A stretch of DNA of 64,000 bases, taken from contig NZ_JPLZ01000002.1 in the NCBI RefSeq assembly GCF_000735135.1, forward strand, positions 288,317 through 352,316, written 5' to 3'. The position numbers and the translations under genes were made by a program. The number at the start of each line of letters is the position of its first letter. Position 1 is the stretch's first letter. The notes beneath the pieces are model-generated. The model was not told the DNA's origin and searched no databases. It worked only from the letters and a program-made list of their open reading frames with translations. This document shows positions 49,705 to 57,636 of this stretch, piece after piece. Origin of the DNA: Chryseobacterium sp. FH1 (lineage in GTDB: Bacteria; Bacteroidota; Bacteroidia; Flavobacteriales; Weeksellaceae).

Positions 49705-50235
49705 ATGAAAATGAAAACAATCATATTAATATTCAGTGTAGCATTAATGACTATTAGTTGTGGAAGTACAACTTATTTGGATCAAGCGAGTTTGAGTTCT
49801 GCCATCGAAAAGAGGGAATTCAACTACAACGCAACAAAAGCATTTCCTCTGGACAACAATAGTGTGAACAATATTCTAAATTCATTCCCTGGAGGAGCAG
49901 GCGCTGGGCGACTAATGAATCTGGATCCCGGCTATGGTTTTAATCTAAAAAAAGATTTGTTCAGCGTGTATTTGCCATATTTCGGAAGAGCGTTTAACGT
50001 AAGCCCGGCTGATGTCAACAATGGTGGAATACGATTTGAATCCAAAAAATTTGCAATCAAGCAATCTTTGACCAAAAAAGGCAATACACTTTTGGTAATC
50101 ACGCCGGAAGACCATAAAGTTGATTTTGTTTTTAATTTGGAGATTTTCAAAAATGGAAGCGCGTTTCTTTCTGTTAATTCTAATGACAGACAACCAATAA
50201 GTTACGACGGTAGTCTTTCGGTTGGCGGTAACTAA
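49705..50235 (+). CDS. DUF4251 domain lipoprotein
   Basis: A 176-residue lipoprotein. KMKTIILIFSVALMTISC ends in a lipobox Cys near 19. The DUF4251-like body follows: SSAIEKREFNYNATKAFPLDN, LNLDPGYGFNLKKDLFSVYLPYFGRAFNV-like text and NGGIRFESKKFAIKQS. The family is found only in Bacteroidetes and lacks a function. The stop codon overlaps that of meaB by 4 bases, leaving no room for a terminator. Confidence 0.82.
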   Translation: MKMKTIILIFSVALMTISCGSTTYLDQASLSSAIEKREFNYNATKAFPLDNNSVNNILNSFPGGAGAGRLMNLDPGYGFNLKKDLFSVYLPYFGRAFNVSPADVNNGGIRFESKKFAIKQSLTKKGNTLLVITPEDHKVDFVFNLEIFKNGSAFLSVNSNDRQPISYDGSLSVGGN

Positions 50236-51218
50236 CTTCCAAACAATTTTTTAACAAATTCTCTTGCTTCTGAACTCGAATTTGATTTGAGATTGGAAGC
50301 ATTTTCTTTATGTTCGAGGTAAGAATTTTCCAATGAATGATCTCGCTTGGCTTTTTCCAAAATATATTTCTTAACCCAAAATTCAAATCTTTTTTCAGCT
50401 TGATTTTTTCGGTTTTCCAGAAAAGTTCCATTCTTATTTTTGAGTGAAATGAAGTTTTCTATCTTTTCAAAAGTTTCCGTCAATCCTTCGTTTTCTAAGG
50501 CTGAACCTAATATAATTGGCACTTTCCAATCTTTTTCTTTTGCTGTGATGAATTGTAAAGCTCGGGATAATTCGGTTTTAGTGAGTTTGGCTTTTGCAAG
50601 ATTTTCGGGATTGACTTTATTAATGAAAATCAAATCTGCCATTTCCATGATGCCTCGCTTGATGCCTTGAAGTTCGTCCCCGCCGCCTATGATCTTCAGA
50701 AAAAGGAACACGTCCGTAATATCATTGACCAAGGTTTCACTTTGCCCGACGCCAACGGTTTCTATCAAAATGTAATCGTAACCCGAAGCTTCACAAATCA
50801 AGAGACTTTCGTAAGTCGTATTCGCAATGCCACCAAGAAATCCAGAACTTGGACTTGGGCGGATAAACGCATTTGGGTCTTTCGCCAATTCTTCCATCCT
50901 GGTTTTGTCGCCAAGAATGCTGCCTTTGTTAATAGATGAACTCGGATCCACGGCCAAAACCGCGACCTTTTTTCCTTTTTCAATCGCTAATTTTCCAAAT
51001 GTTTCTATAAAAGTAGATTTTCCAGCGCCGGGAACGCCAGTAATTCCAATTCTGATCGACTTTCCAGTGAGAGGCAGAATCGCTTTCAAAAGTTGGTCGG
51101 CCAGATCTCTATGCTCTGCTTTTTTACTTTCGATGAGTGTAATGGCTTTGCCAAGAATCCGTTTGTCAGACGCTTTGATTCCTGCGATGTAATCGTCGAT
51201 ACCGAATTGCTTTGCCAT
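50232..51218 (-). CDS. meaB: Methylmalonyl-CoA mutase-associated GTPase
   Basis: A 328-residue G3E GTPase that guards and helps load B12 into methylmalonyl-CoA mutase. Walker A is GITGVPGAGKSTFIETFGKLA (about 58-78); the Mg region has VLAVDPSSSINKGSILGDKTRM; Walker B and switch are in ILIETVGVGQSE and VFLFLKIIGGGDELQGIKRGIMEMADLIFINK; the base-binding NKVN is present. The cognate mutase (54993) is 3.8 kb to the right on the same strand with rtcB and prfH between them. Confidence 0.95.
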   Translation of the reverse strand: MAKQFGIDDYIAGIKASDKRILGKAITLIESKKAEHRDLADQLLKAILPLTGKSIRIGITGVPGAGKSTFIETFGKLAIEKGKKVAVLAVDPSSSINKGSILGDKTRMEELAKDPNAFIRPSPSSGFLGGIANTTYESLLICEASGYDYILIETVGVGQSETLVNDITDVFLFLKIIGGGDELQGIKRGIMEMADLIFINKVNPENLAKAKLTKTELSRALQFITAKEKDWKVPIILGSALENEGLTETFEKIENFISLKNKNGTFLENRKNQAEKRFEFWVKKYILEKAKRDHSLENSYLEHKENASNLKSNSSSEAREFVKKLFGS

Positions 51219-51309
51219 TTTGGAAATTTGGAATTGTTACAAATTAGTGACCAGCGATAGAAGCTGTCATCAAATTAATTACTTTTGAACTAAATCAAAT
51301 TCAAAAATA

Positions 51310-51615
51310 ATGAAAAAATACTTATATAGTCTCTGCCTTGTTGGCGTTATCGTTTATTCTTGTAAAACGCAACAAACGACGACCACAACTGAAACTTCCA
51401 CAGCAACCGCAAATCTTACAAATGAAGAAATGCTTAAAAAAGGAGAGGATTTATTTAATCTAAGATGCGGAAGATGCCACGACTTGCCAAAACCATCTAA
51501 CTTTACAGTAGAAGATTGGAAACCAATTATGGCCTCCATGGCACCAAAAGCAAAACTGAATGCAGAGGAAACCAATTGGGTCTTGGCTTATGTGAATGCA
51601 AATGCTAAGAAATGA
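51310..51615 (+). CDS. Cytochrome c lipoprotein
   Basis: A 101-residue lipoprotein with a signal MKKYLYSLCLVGVIVYSC, a Thr-rich linker of about 20 residues, and a class I cytochrome c core. The heme motif CGRCHDL lies near residues 54-60, with PKPSNFTVEDWKPIMASMAPKA and a distal Met in MASMAPK. TACTTTTG at 51280-51287 is a probable -7 element. The protein is a periplasmic electron carrier anchored in a membrane; its partner oxidase or reductase is not encoded nearby. Confidence 0.88.
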   Translation: MKKYLYSLCLVGVIVYSCKTQQTTTTTETSTATANLTNEEMLKKGEDLFNLRCGRCHDLPKPSNFTVEDWKPIMASMAPKAKLNAEETNWVLAYVNANAKK

Positions 51616-51634
51616 TTTTAAATATTTTGTGAAT

Positions 51635-51668
51635 AAAAAAGGAAACCTCAATTGGTTTCCTTTTTCTT
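51635..51668. terminator. Bidirectional terminator, cytochrome c and TPR gene
   Basis: AAAAAGGAAACC and GGTTTCCTTTTT pair around a 6-base loop, flanked by A-rich and T-rich runs. The stop codon of the convergent TPR gene lies in the loop. Confidence 0.88.
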
Positions 51669-52172
51669 TTTAGCTGATTTTTTCCTCAGCTTTTTTGGCA
51701 TTTTTGATTTGACGAATTGCTCTCTGGCTTTCAGAAATTCAAGCATTTCCTTATTATAACTGAATTGCTTTGCGTCATTTAAAAACTTCAAAGCATTCGC
51801 AAGACTTCCTCTCATCTCAGAAAGCATAGCTCTGTAAAACCATAAAGTCGATCTGTCAATTCCTTTGATTTTTAAAGAATAGTTAATCAGTTTTTCTGCT
51901 TCCTGAAAATCTTCGTTGTCCAAAAGACATTTAATGTAATATTTTGGCGTATTCAGATTGGTCACATCACATTGCATTGCTTCCTCGAAATAGAGTTTTG
52001 CTTTTTCATAGTCATCGAGCATTTCGCTGTAGATTCTTCCCATCAGACAAAGTGAATCTGCATCTTCTGGGTCGTATGAAAGCGCATAATTCAGTGCTTC
52101 CAGACAATCCGGCAAGCTGTATGGATAATTATCCAGCGCTTCAAAATAATATTTACTTTTAGTTAAGGTCAT
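51648..52172 (-). CDS. TPR protein of the rtcB-prfH operon
   Basis: A 174-residue cytosolic protein with TPR-like helical pairs: ALDNYPYSLPDCLEALNYALSYDPEDADSLCLMGRIYSEMLDDYEKAKLYFEEAMQCD and a further unit near STLWFYRAMLSEMRGSLANALKFL. It ends in a strongly basic tail KKLRKKSAKKKKETN that could touch RNA or ribosomes. The ATG at 52172 lies 13 bases inside the end of prfH, so the two are translationally coupled. No specific role is known; the place suggests an accessory factor of rRNA repair or rescue. Confidence 0.78.
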   Translation of the reverse strand: MTLTKSKYYFEALDNYPYSLPDCLEALNYALSYDPEDADSLCLMGRIYSEMLDDYEKAKLYFEEAMQCDVTNLNTPKYYIKCLLDNEDFQEAEKLINYSLKIKGIDRSTLWFYRAMLSEMRGSLANALKFLNDAKQFSYNKEMLEFLKAREQFVKSKMPKKLRKKSAKKKKETN

Positions 52173-52857
52173 TTCTGTAGTTTTTTAATTCGTTTTTCAG
52201 TTGATTCCTCTCTTTTTTGAAAGTTTTCTCCTGATGATTCTTTTTAAAATCGGTTCCTGAAAAAGTTCGGATAGGATTTCCTCTCTGAACATTCAAATGA
52301 TTGTTCCAGGTTTCCTGCATTTGTTTTTCCAGTTGCTGGATGTGAAATTCCATCACTTTTTCTTTTAATCTGATGATTGAAATTTTCTTGTTTTCCAGTT
52401 GCGAACGGGAATCCTGCACGAAAACACTCTGTCCTGTCTTCGGATAGGTTGCACGTACTGCGGTTTCCACCTTATTCACGTTTTGTCCACCACTTCCTTG
52501 ACTTCTTGCGGTCTGAAACTGAATGTCTCTTTCATTAAAATCCATTTTCTCCAAACCTTCCAGTTCAAAAATCCCGATAAACCAGTTGCTTCGTTTATGG
52601 AATTTTCTAAAAGTGCTTTTGCCAATCCAGAGAATGCTTCCGAGCCAGTTTTTCAGAAATTCATTAGCTTCTTTTCCTTTTAAAACTAATGTCGCAGATT
52701 TCAAAGTCAGGTTTTGGTCGCCATTTTCGCGGTGGATGATTTCGTAACCAATTTTATTTTGTTTTGCTTCCTCAAGAAAGACCTTCAGAACTTTGGCAAC
52801 TACCCACTGACATTCCAAAGGTCCTCTTCCCGAGGTGATTTGTATTATTTTGTCCAT
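52159..52857 (-). CDS. prfH: Peptide chain release factor homologue PrfH
   Basis: A 232-residue protein of the release-factor superfamily. The peptidyl-hydrolysis motif SQGSGGQNVNKVET has GGQ at residues 123-125. Codon-recognition domains of RF1/RF2 (PAT/SPF) are absent. An extra N-terminal part starts KIIQITSGRGPLECQW; the C terminus is basic and helical. PrfH paired with RtcB2 has been reported to recognise ribosomes cut in the 16S decoding centre so that RtcB2 can reseal them (recalled literature, not checked). It lies directly downstream of rtcB, separated by repeat C1. Confidence 0.93.
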   Translation of the reverse strand: MDKIIQITSGRGPLECQWVVAKVLKVFLEEAKQNKIGYEIIHRENGDQNLTLKSATLVLKGKEANEFLKNWLGSILWIGKSTFRKFHKRSNWFIGIFELEGLEKMDFNERDIQFQTARSQGSGGQNVNKVETAVRATYPKTGQSVFVQDSRSQLENKKISIIRLKEKVMEFHIQQLEKQMQETWNNHLNVQRGNPIRTFSGTDFKKNHQEKTFKKERNQLKNELKNYRNDLN

Positions 52858-52865
52858 TTTTTATA

Positions 52866-52956
52866 GGAGCTTAATCCCGCTTTCCGCTGTATCTTTTTTT
52901 GCCCTCGCTTTTTTCAAGCCCTTGCAAAAAAAAGGATGCCGCTGCAATCGGGGCTA
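52866..52956 (-). repeat. Family C element, copy 1
   Basis: Read on the minus strand it runs AGCCCCGATTGCAGCGGCATC, a T-run, a short core, AAAAAAAGATACAGCGGAAAG and AGCGGGATTAAGCTCC. It matches the copy at 54595-54687 over almost its entire length and the copy at 57423-57533 at the outer conserved parts. It lies between rtcB and prfH. The rest of this gap (to 53070) holds only a tandem-like ACATCC/CATCCAACATC stretch near 53040-53068. Confidence 0.75.
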
Positions 52957-53070
52957 TGTTTTTACTCCTTTGTATTACTATTTGTTATAAATTATTTAAT
53001 GATTTTTGAAAGAATTAAAATGCAGGTATTTGACATCAAACACCCAACATCCCGCATCCAACATCAAGCA

Positions 53071-54463
53071 TTATTTATCCATCCTCACAATTCGGGGTTG
53101 GAAAGTTCCGAGAATATCGACCAGTTCACTTTGCGCATTCATCACTTCATTGATGTCTTTGTACGCCATCGGTGCTTCTTCCGCATTTCCGCCCATCAAG
53201 GTGACATTTTTAAGTTTTAATTCTTTCTTAATGTCATTTTGAGTAAAACGGTTTCTGCATTCACCTCTTGAAAAAGCTCTTCCCGCTCCGTGTGAAGCCG
53301 AGTTCAGCGAATCCGGATTTCCTTTTCCACGCACGATGAAACCTTTTGCCGTCATCGAGCCGGGAATCATTCCCAACTCGTTTTCATTTGCCGGAGTTGC
53401 GCCTTTTCTGTGGACAATCACTTCCTTTCCGTTGTGAATTTCTTTCCATGCAAAGTTGTGATGGTTTTCGATTCTGGCTTTTACTCTTCCGCCGACCGCT
53501 TTCACCAGTCTTCTGTGAATATCGTCGTGACAGGCCGAAGCATAATCTCCCGCAAGATTCATCGCCGTCCAGTATTCTAAACCGAGATGCGTGTTCAAAT
53601 CCAGCCAGGCAAAATTTTGCGCTTCTTTTGGTAACGGACATTGTTCGGTCGCCACTCTCGAATAGTACTGAGCGATTTCTGCTCCCAAACCACGCGAACC
53701 ACTGTGAGAAAGAATTCCGAGGTATTTTCCTTTAGGAAGATTGATTTGCTCGTCTTCTTCCGTAATTTCCACTTCCCCGAATTCCACGAAGTGATTTCCT
53801 CCGCCGGAACTACCCATTTGTTTGATGGCTTTACCTTTTAATCTTCTCAAAATCGGAATTAAATCAAACGTGTCTCGGTCGAAAATCTCGTGGTCAACGT
53901 GAGATTTATGTGTTTCATACATCCCGAATTTGGTGTGTTCGGCAAGTGCTTTTTCATATTTGTCTCTTGCGCCGTCGAGATATGAAATTGGCGTATCCAA
54001 AATACTGAGCGACATTCTGCAACCGATATCCATCCCGACTCCATAAGGAATCACGACATTTTCTACGGCGAGAACTCCACCGATTGGAAGTCCGTAACCG
54101 CTGTGGGCATCGGGCATCAAAGCGCCTTGTGTTGCAATTGGCAGTTTCAGTGCAGTGTAGAGTTGGTTTTTTGCTTCATCTGAAATATCAATTTCCGAAA
54201 ATTTGGAAAGACGCCCGGTTGGTGTTGAGCATTCTTTTCTCAGTTTTCTTTGATGAAAGCAAAGCTTCTGCAATTTGTCCGAAGGTTAAATCTTTCTCGA
54301 AGTTCTCCGGATTTTGGTGGATTTCCTTGAGAAGCGATTTCACATAATGAATATTTTTGGTTGCAAAATTTCTTTTCATTACATCCAAAGCGATGTTGAC
54401 GCTCTGGTTGTTTGGATAGCCTAATTTTAATATATCTTTTCCTTTTAATTTTAAATTTCCCAT
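53071..54463 (-). pseudogene. rtcB: rtcB (RtcB2-type RNA ligase), frameshifted near 54190
   Basis: Homologue of the GTP- and Mn-dependent RNA 3'-phosphate/5'-OH ligase, in two frames. The first (ATG 54463 to stop 54188) holds MGNLKLKGKDILKLGYPNNQ through RASFQIFGN. The second (about 54270 to 53071) resumes at EIDISDEAKNQLYTALKLP and carries the active site: DIGCRM, SGGGNHFVEFGE, LSHSGSRGLG, ENHHNFAWKE, IVHRKGATPA and the guanylylated His in SASHGAGRA. Alignment with family text suggests loss of two bases (GA from GGAGAAAT). The catalytic half is otherwise intact and lies 213 bases upstream of prfH. A sequencing error cannot be excluded. Confidence 0.8.
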
Positions 54464-54548
54464 TTTTATATAATTGATGAATGATGAGAGATCATTGATT
54501 TTCTCGCATCTGGCTTGCCAACTGAAATTTTAGTTGGTTTTATTCAAT

Positions 54549-54575
54549 CCTTCAAGGTTTTTGAAACCTTGAAGG
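54549..54575. repeat. Perfect hairpin CCTTCAAGGTTT
   Basis: A 12-base arm CCTTCAAGGTTT, 3-base loop and perfect complement AAACCTTGAAGG. Hairpins of this CCTTGAAGG type are common in Bacteroidetes gaps (recalled). It lies between rtcB and repeat C2 and could stabilise or end a transcript. Confidence 0.7.
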
Positions 54576-54594
54576 TTTATGGAAGGAGTTTGTC

Positions 54595-54687
54595 CTAGCC
54601 CCGATGGAAACGGCATCCTTTTTTTTGCGTGGGCTTGAAAAATAGCGTTGGCGAAAAAAGATACAGTGGACAGCGGGAAATTGCTCC
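54595..54687 (+). repeat. Family C element, copy 2
   Basis: It opens TAGCCCCGATGGAAACGGCATC, has T8, a core and then AAAAAAGATACAGTGGACAGCGGG. It is the inverted counterpart of copy 1 at 52866-52956, so the two copies flank rtcB in opposite orientation. Parallel parts are GATGGAAACGGCATCCTTTT and AAAAGATACAGTGGACAGC. Confidence 0.75.
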
Positions 54688-54787
54688 TTAAAAAAAATAA
54701 TAAGTAACAATTCGACGTAGTCAAATAGCTCCTGATAAAAAATTTGATTTCGGGGAAACGTTTTGAGTTTGAAATATTGCGCAATAA

Positions 54788-54818
54788 AAAACCCGAAATC
54801 TTACGACTCCGGGTTTTG
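54788..54818 (-). terminator. Terminator of the 25-codon unit
   Basis: On the minus strand AAAACCCGG pairs with TCGGGTTTT around a roughly 14-base loop, followed by a TTTATT tail. It lies 22 bases beyond the stop codon of the small ORF at 54840. Confidence 0.75.
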
Positions 54819-54839
54819 ATATTTCATTATACTGTTGTT

Positions 54840-54917
54840 CTAAGAATGTACCAATCCACGAAGCCTCGCCTTTGCAAAAGGCAATCCTACTGATGTATGT
54901 AAGTTGTATTTGAACAT
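54840..54917 (-). CDS. Candidate 25-residue small protein with own promoter and terminator
   Basis: On the minus strand an ATG at 54917 opens a 25-codon ORF, MFKYNLHTSVGLPFAKARLR followed by GLVHS, ending in TAG. It is basic and contains no membrane segment. It is supported by a promoter 44 bases upstream and a terminator downstream, giving a transcript of about 170 bases. The RNA also holds a perfect GCCTTT-TGC-AAAGGC hairpin inside the ORF, so it could be a non-coding RNA instead. No family is recognised. It lies between the mutase and rtcB genes, with repeat C2 after it. Confidence 0.45.
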   Translation of the reverse strand: MFKYNLHTSVGLPFAKARLRGLVHS

Positions 54918-54960
54918 TGCTTCGTTGTTATTTTTATTGGTTGAAATTGATTTTCAGGTG

Positions 54961-54988
54961 CAAAGATAGAAATAAATTTTAATTACAA
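54961..54988 (-). promoter_or_regulatory. Promoter of the 25-codon unit
   Basis: On the minus strand TTG at 54988-54986, a 17-base spacer and TATCTTTG at 54968-54961, a full match to TAnnTTTG. The promoter begins 5 bases after the mutase stop codon, so the short unit has its own start of transcription. Confidence 0.62.
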
Positions 54989-54992
54989 GATT

Positions 54993-57116
54993 TTAAGACA
55001 AAAATTTCTCCAAAATCTCCACAGCACTTTTCGGCAAATTAGTTCCCGGCCCAAAAATATGATGCGCCCCATTTTGATACAAAAATTCATAATCCTGTTG
55101 CGGAATTACACCTCCAACAACGATTGTAATATCATCTGCACCCAATTTTTTCAACTCTTCCACCACTTGCGGAACCAAAGTTTTATGTCCAGCCGCCAGA
55201 GACGAAACACCCAAAATGTGAATGTCATTTTCCACCGCTTGTTTCGCAACTTCTTCCGGCGTTTGAAATAACGGCGCAACATCGACATCAAATCCCATAT
55301 CGGCAAATGCGGTTGCGACTACTTTTGCACCACGGTCGTGACCGTCCTGTCCCATTTTTGCGACCATAATTCTTGGTCGTCTTCCTTCTTGGTGTTCAAA
55401 TTTTTGGCTTAAAGCAACTGCTTTTTCGAAGTATTCATTTTTGCTTGCATTCATTGCGTAAACTCCTGATATGGTTCTGATATTGGCTTTGTAACGCCCG
55501 AAACTTTCCTCCATCGCATCGCTCATTTCGCCGAGAGTGACTCTTCTGCGAGCGGCTTCGATGCAAAGTTCTAGAAGATTTCCAGTTCCGGTTTTTGCTG
55601 TTTCTCGAATTTGATTTAAAATTTCTTCAACCGATTCTGAATTGCGTTCGGATTTAATTTTGTCTAATCTTTCGATTTGTTTTCTGCGAACTTCCGTATT
55701 GTCGATGTCGAGGATTTCTATTTCGGTTTGTTTCAAATCTGATTTGAAGGAATTGATGCCGATGATGAATTCTTCTCCGCTATCGATTTTTGCTTGCTTG
55801 ATGGCCGATGCTTCCTCTATTCTCATTTTCGGAATTCCGGCTTCGATGGCTTTCGTCATTCCGCCTTCTTTTTCTACTTCATCGATGAATTTCATTGCTT
55901 CCTCAATCATTTGTTGCGTTAAAGTTTCAATCAAATGACTTCCGCCCATTGGGTCAACGACGTCGCAGATTCCGCTTTCTTGTTGAAGGATAATCTGTGT
56001 ATTTCTCGCAATTTTCGCTGAATAATCTGTTGGTAAAGCAATCGCTTCATCCAAAGCATTGGTGTGCAAAGATTGTGTTCCGCCCAAAGCTGAAGACAAA
56101 GCTTCAATCGTTGTTCGGGTAATATTGTTGAAAGGTTCTTGCTCTGTCAAGCTCCAGCCAGATGTTTGCGAATGCGTTCTTAGGGCTAAAGATTTTTGAT
56201 TCTGAGGATTGAATTGTTTTAGAAGATTTGCCCAAATATATCTCGCAGCGCGCATTTTCGCGATTTCCATAAAATGATTCATTCCGATGGCCCAGAAAAA
56301 GGATAATCTTGGAGCGAAATCATCGACGTTCATTCCGGCTTTGATTCCGGTTCGCACATATTCCAAACCGTCGGCTAAGGTGTAGGCCATTTCCAAAACC
56401 GGCGTTGCACCAGCTTCCTGCATGTGATAACCCGAGATTGAAATCGAGTTGAACTTTGGGATATTCTTGGAAGTGTATTCGAAAATATCGGCGATTATTT
56501 TCATTGATGGCGTTGGTGGATAGATGTAAGTATTTCGAACCATAAATTCCTTCAAAATATCATTCTGAATGGTTCCGGAAAGCTTGTCCATCGAGATTCC
56601 TTGTTCTTCTGCCGAAACAATATAAAAAGACAAAATCGGCAAAACCGCCCCGTTCATTGTCATCGAGACTGAGATTTCGTCCAATGGAATTCGGTCAAAC
56701 AAAATCTTCATATCCTCAACCGAATCTATTGCAACACCTGCTTTTCCAACGTCACCCACAACTCTTGCGTGGTCGGAATCGTAACCACGATGTGTTGCCA
56801 AATCGAATGCTACGGAAAGACCTTTTTGTCCAGCTTGGAGATTTCTTCTGTAAAATGCATTAGATTCTTCTGCTGTGGAAAATCCAGCATACTGGCGGAT
56901 TGTCCAAGGTTTTTGAACATACATCGTGGAATATGGACCACGAAGAAAAGGCGCAATCCCAGCGGAACCGGCTTTGATGTCTTTGTTTTTGACATCTTCG
57001 CAGGTGTATTTTGATTTCAGTTCCAATCCGTCTTTTTCAAAAGTGTAATTTTCTGAATTGGAATCGAAGGTAATGTTCTTGAAATCAGGGTTTTGATTTT
57101 GGATTTGGTGGCGCAT
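54993..57116 (-). CDS. scpA: Methylmalonyl-CoA mutase, large (catalytic) subunit
   Basis: A 707-residue B12 enzyme that interconverts methylmalonyl-CoA and succinyl-CoA. The TIM-barrel half has [72 protein letters not shown]. The B12 domain at the C terminus has [31 protein letters not shown] (the DxHxxG motif) and [22 protein letters not shown]. The start at ATG 57116 excludes an implausible upstream extension. The small subunit gene, often found directly upstream, is not there; its place holds repeats. MeaB lies at 50232. Confidence 0.95.
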   Translation of the reverse strand: MRHQIQNQNPDFKNITFDSNSENYTFEKDGLELKSKYTCEDVKNKDIKAGSAGIAPFLRGPYSTMYVQKPWTIRQYAGFSTAEESNAFYRRNLQAGQKGLSVAFDLATHRGYDSDHARVVGDVGKAGVAIDSVEDMKILFDRIPLDEISVSMTMNGAVLPILSFYIVSAEEQGISMDKLSGTIQNDILKEFMVRNTYIYPPTPSMKIIADIFEYTSKNIPKFNSISISGYHMQEAGATPVLEMAYTLADGLEYVRTGIKAGMNVDDFAPRLSFFWAIGMNHFMEIAKMRAARYIWANLLKQFNPQNQKSLALRTHSQTSGWSLTEQEPFNNITRTTIEALSSALGGTQSLHTNALDEAIALPTDYSAKIARNTQIILQQESGICDVVDPMGGSHLIETLTQQMIEEAMKFIDEVEKEGGMTKAIEAGIPKMRIEEASAIKQAKIDSGEEFIIGINSFKSDLKQTEIEILDIDNTEVRRKQIERLDKIKSERNSESVEEILNQIRETAKTGTGNLLELCIEAARRRVTLGEMSDAMEESFGRYKANIRTISGVYAMNASKNEYFEKAVALSQKFEHQEGRRPRIMVAKMGQDGHDRGAKVVATAFADMGFDVDVAPLFQTPEEVAKQAVENDIHILGVSSLAAGHKTLVPQVVEELKKLGADDITIVVGGVIPQQDYEFLYQNGAHHIFGPGTNLPKSAVEILEKFLS

Positions 57117-57158
57117 TTTGGATTTGTCTTGATGAAAGTAAATGTAAGGATTTTTTTT

Positions 57159-57347
57159 AACCACAAAGAGCGCAAAGTTTTTGCACAAGGTTCACGAGGG
57201 TTACTTAGGTTTTTAACGCAAAGCCTGCTAAGTTCGCAATGATACTTTGATATGCTATGCATAAACTTCAAACTCGTCAATTAGCACAAAGTGTTAGATT
57301 AGAAATAAGAATTGTGTGCTTAGTGGAATCTTTGTGTATTTGTGGTT
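57159..57347. repeat. Inverted repeat family B, copy 4 (long form)
   Basis: It opens AACCACAAAGAGCGCAAAG and closes GAATCTTTGTGTATTTGTGGTT. It is longer than the others (about 190 bases) because of an inner block with TAACGCAAAG and AGCACAAAGTG, perhaps two nested copies. Its left arm, read on the minus strand, places TTTG 17 bases before TACATTTA upstream of the mutase gene. Confidence 0.7.
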
Positions 57348-57422
57348 TTTACCAAAGCGACAATTTGTCATTAATTGTTGGATGGTCTTTTTTTTGTGAA
57401 ATCTTGATGGACCGTGGAAACC

Positions 57423-57533
57423 CGCGACAGGGATAGTAGTGGAAATCCTTTTGCTTGGGAAATGCGTCAACGGATGACAAATCGTGATAAGCAAAAGATT
57501 GTAGCGGATAGCCCGGTGACAAAATAGCTCGGG
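57423..57533 (+). repeat. Family C element, copy 3
   Basis: The inner arms CTTTTGCTT (57448-57456) and AAGCAAAAG (57489-57497) pair perfectly. They are bordered by GTAGTGGAAA on the left and GTAGCGGATA on the right, a near-direct repeat. It aligns with copies 1 and 2 through GATAGTAGTGGAAATCCTTTT and AAAAGATTGTAGCGGATAGC. Together with repeat B4 it explains most of the 520-base gap before htpG; the rest (to 57636) shows nothing clear. Confidence 0.7.
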
Positions 57534-57636
57534 GAAAGTTTTGGCTTTTGGCAGTCGCCCGAATTATGACTGATAATCGATAAATGATTATGATTGGGGA
57601 ATTGAAATTTTAAATAAAACAAAAAATAATATAAAT

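Noticed and set aside
52936-53242. Two overlapping plus-strand ORFs of 78-94 codons over the end of rtcB
   Set aside because: They are shadows of repeat C1 and of the rtcB coding strand.
54185-54200. A programmed +1 frameshift at the TGA of rtcB, like that of prfB
   Set aside because: There is no CTT slippery codon and no strong upstream ribosome-like site; AAT-TGA does not re-pair well. A 2-base deletion explains the data more simply, though the release-factor neighbour makes the idea tempting.
54530-54784. An 84-codon minus-strand ORF in the rtcB upstream gap
   Set aside because: It is made of the hairpin at 54549 and repeat C2 read in one frame and shows no protein features.
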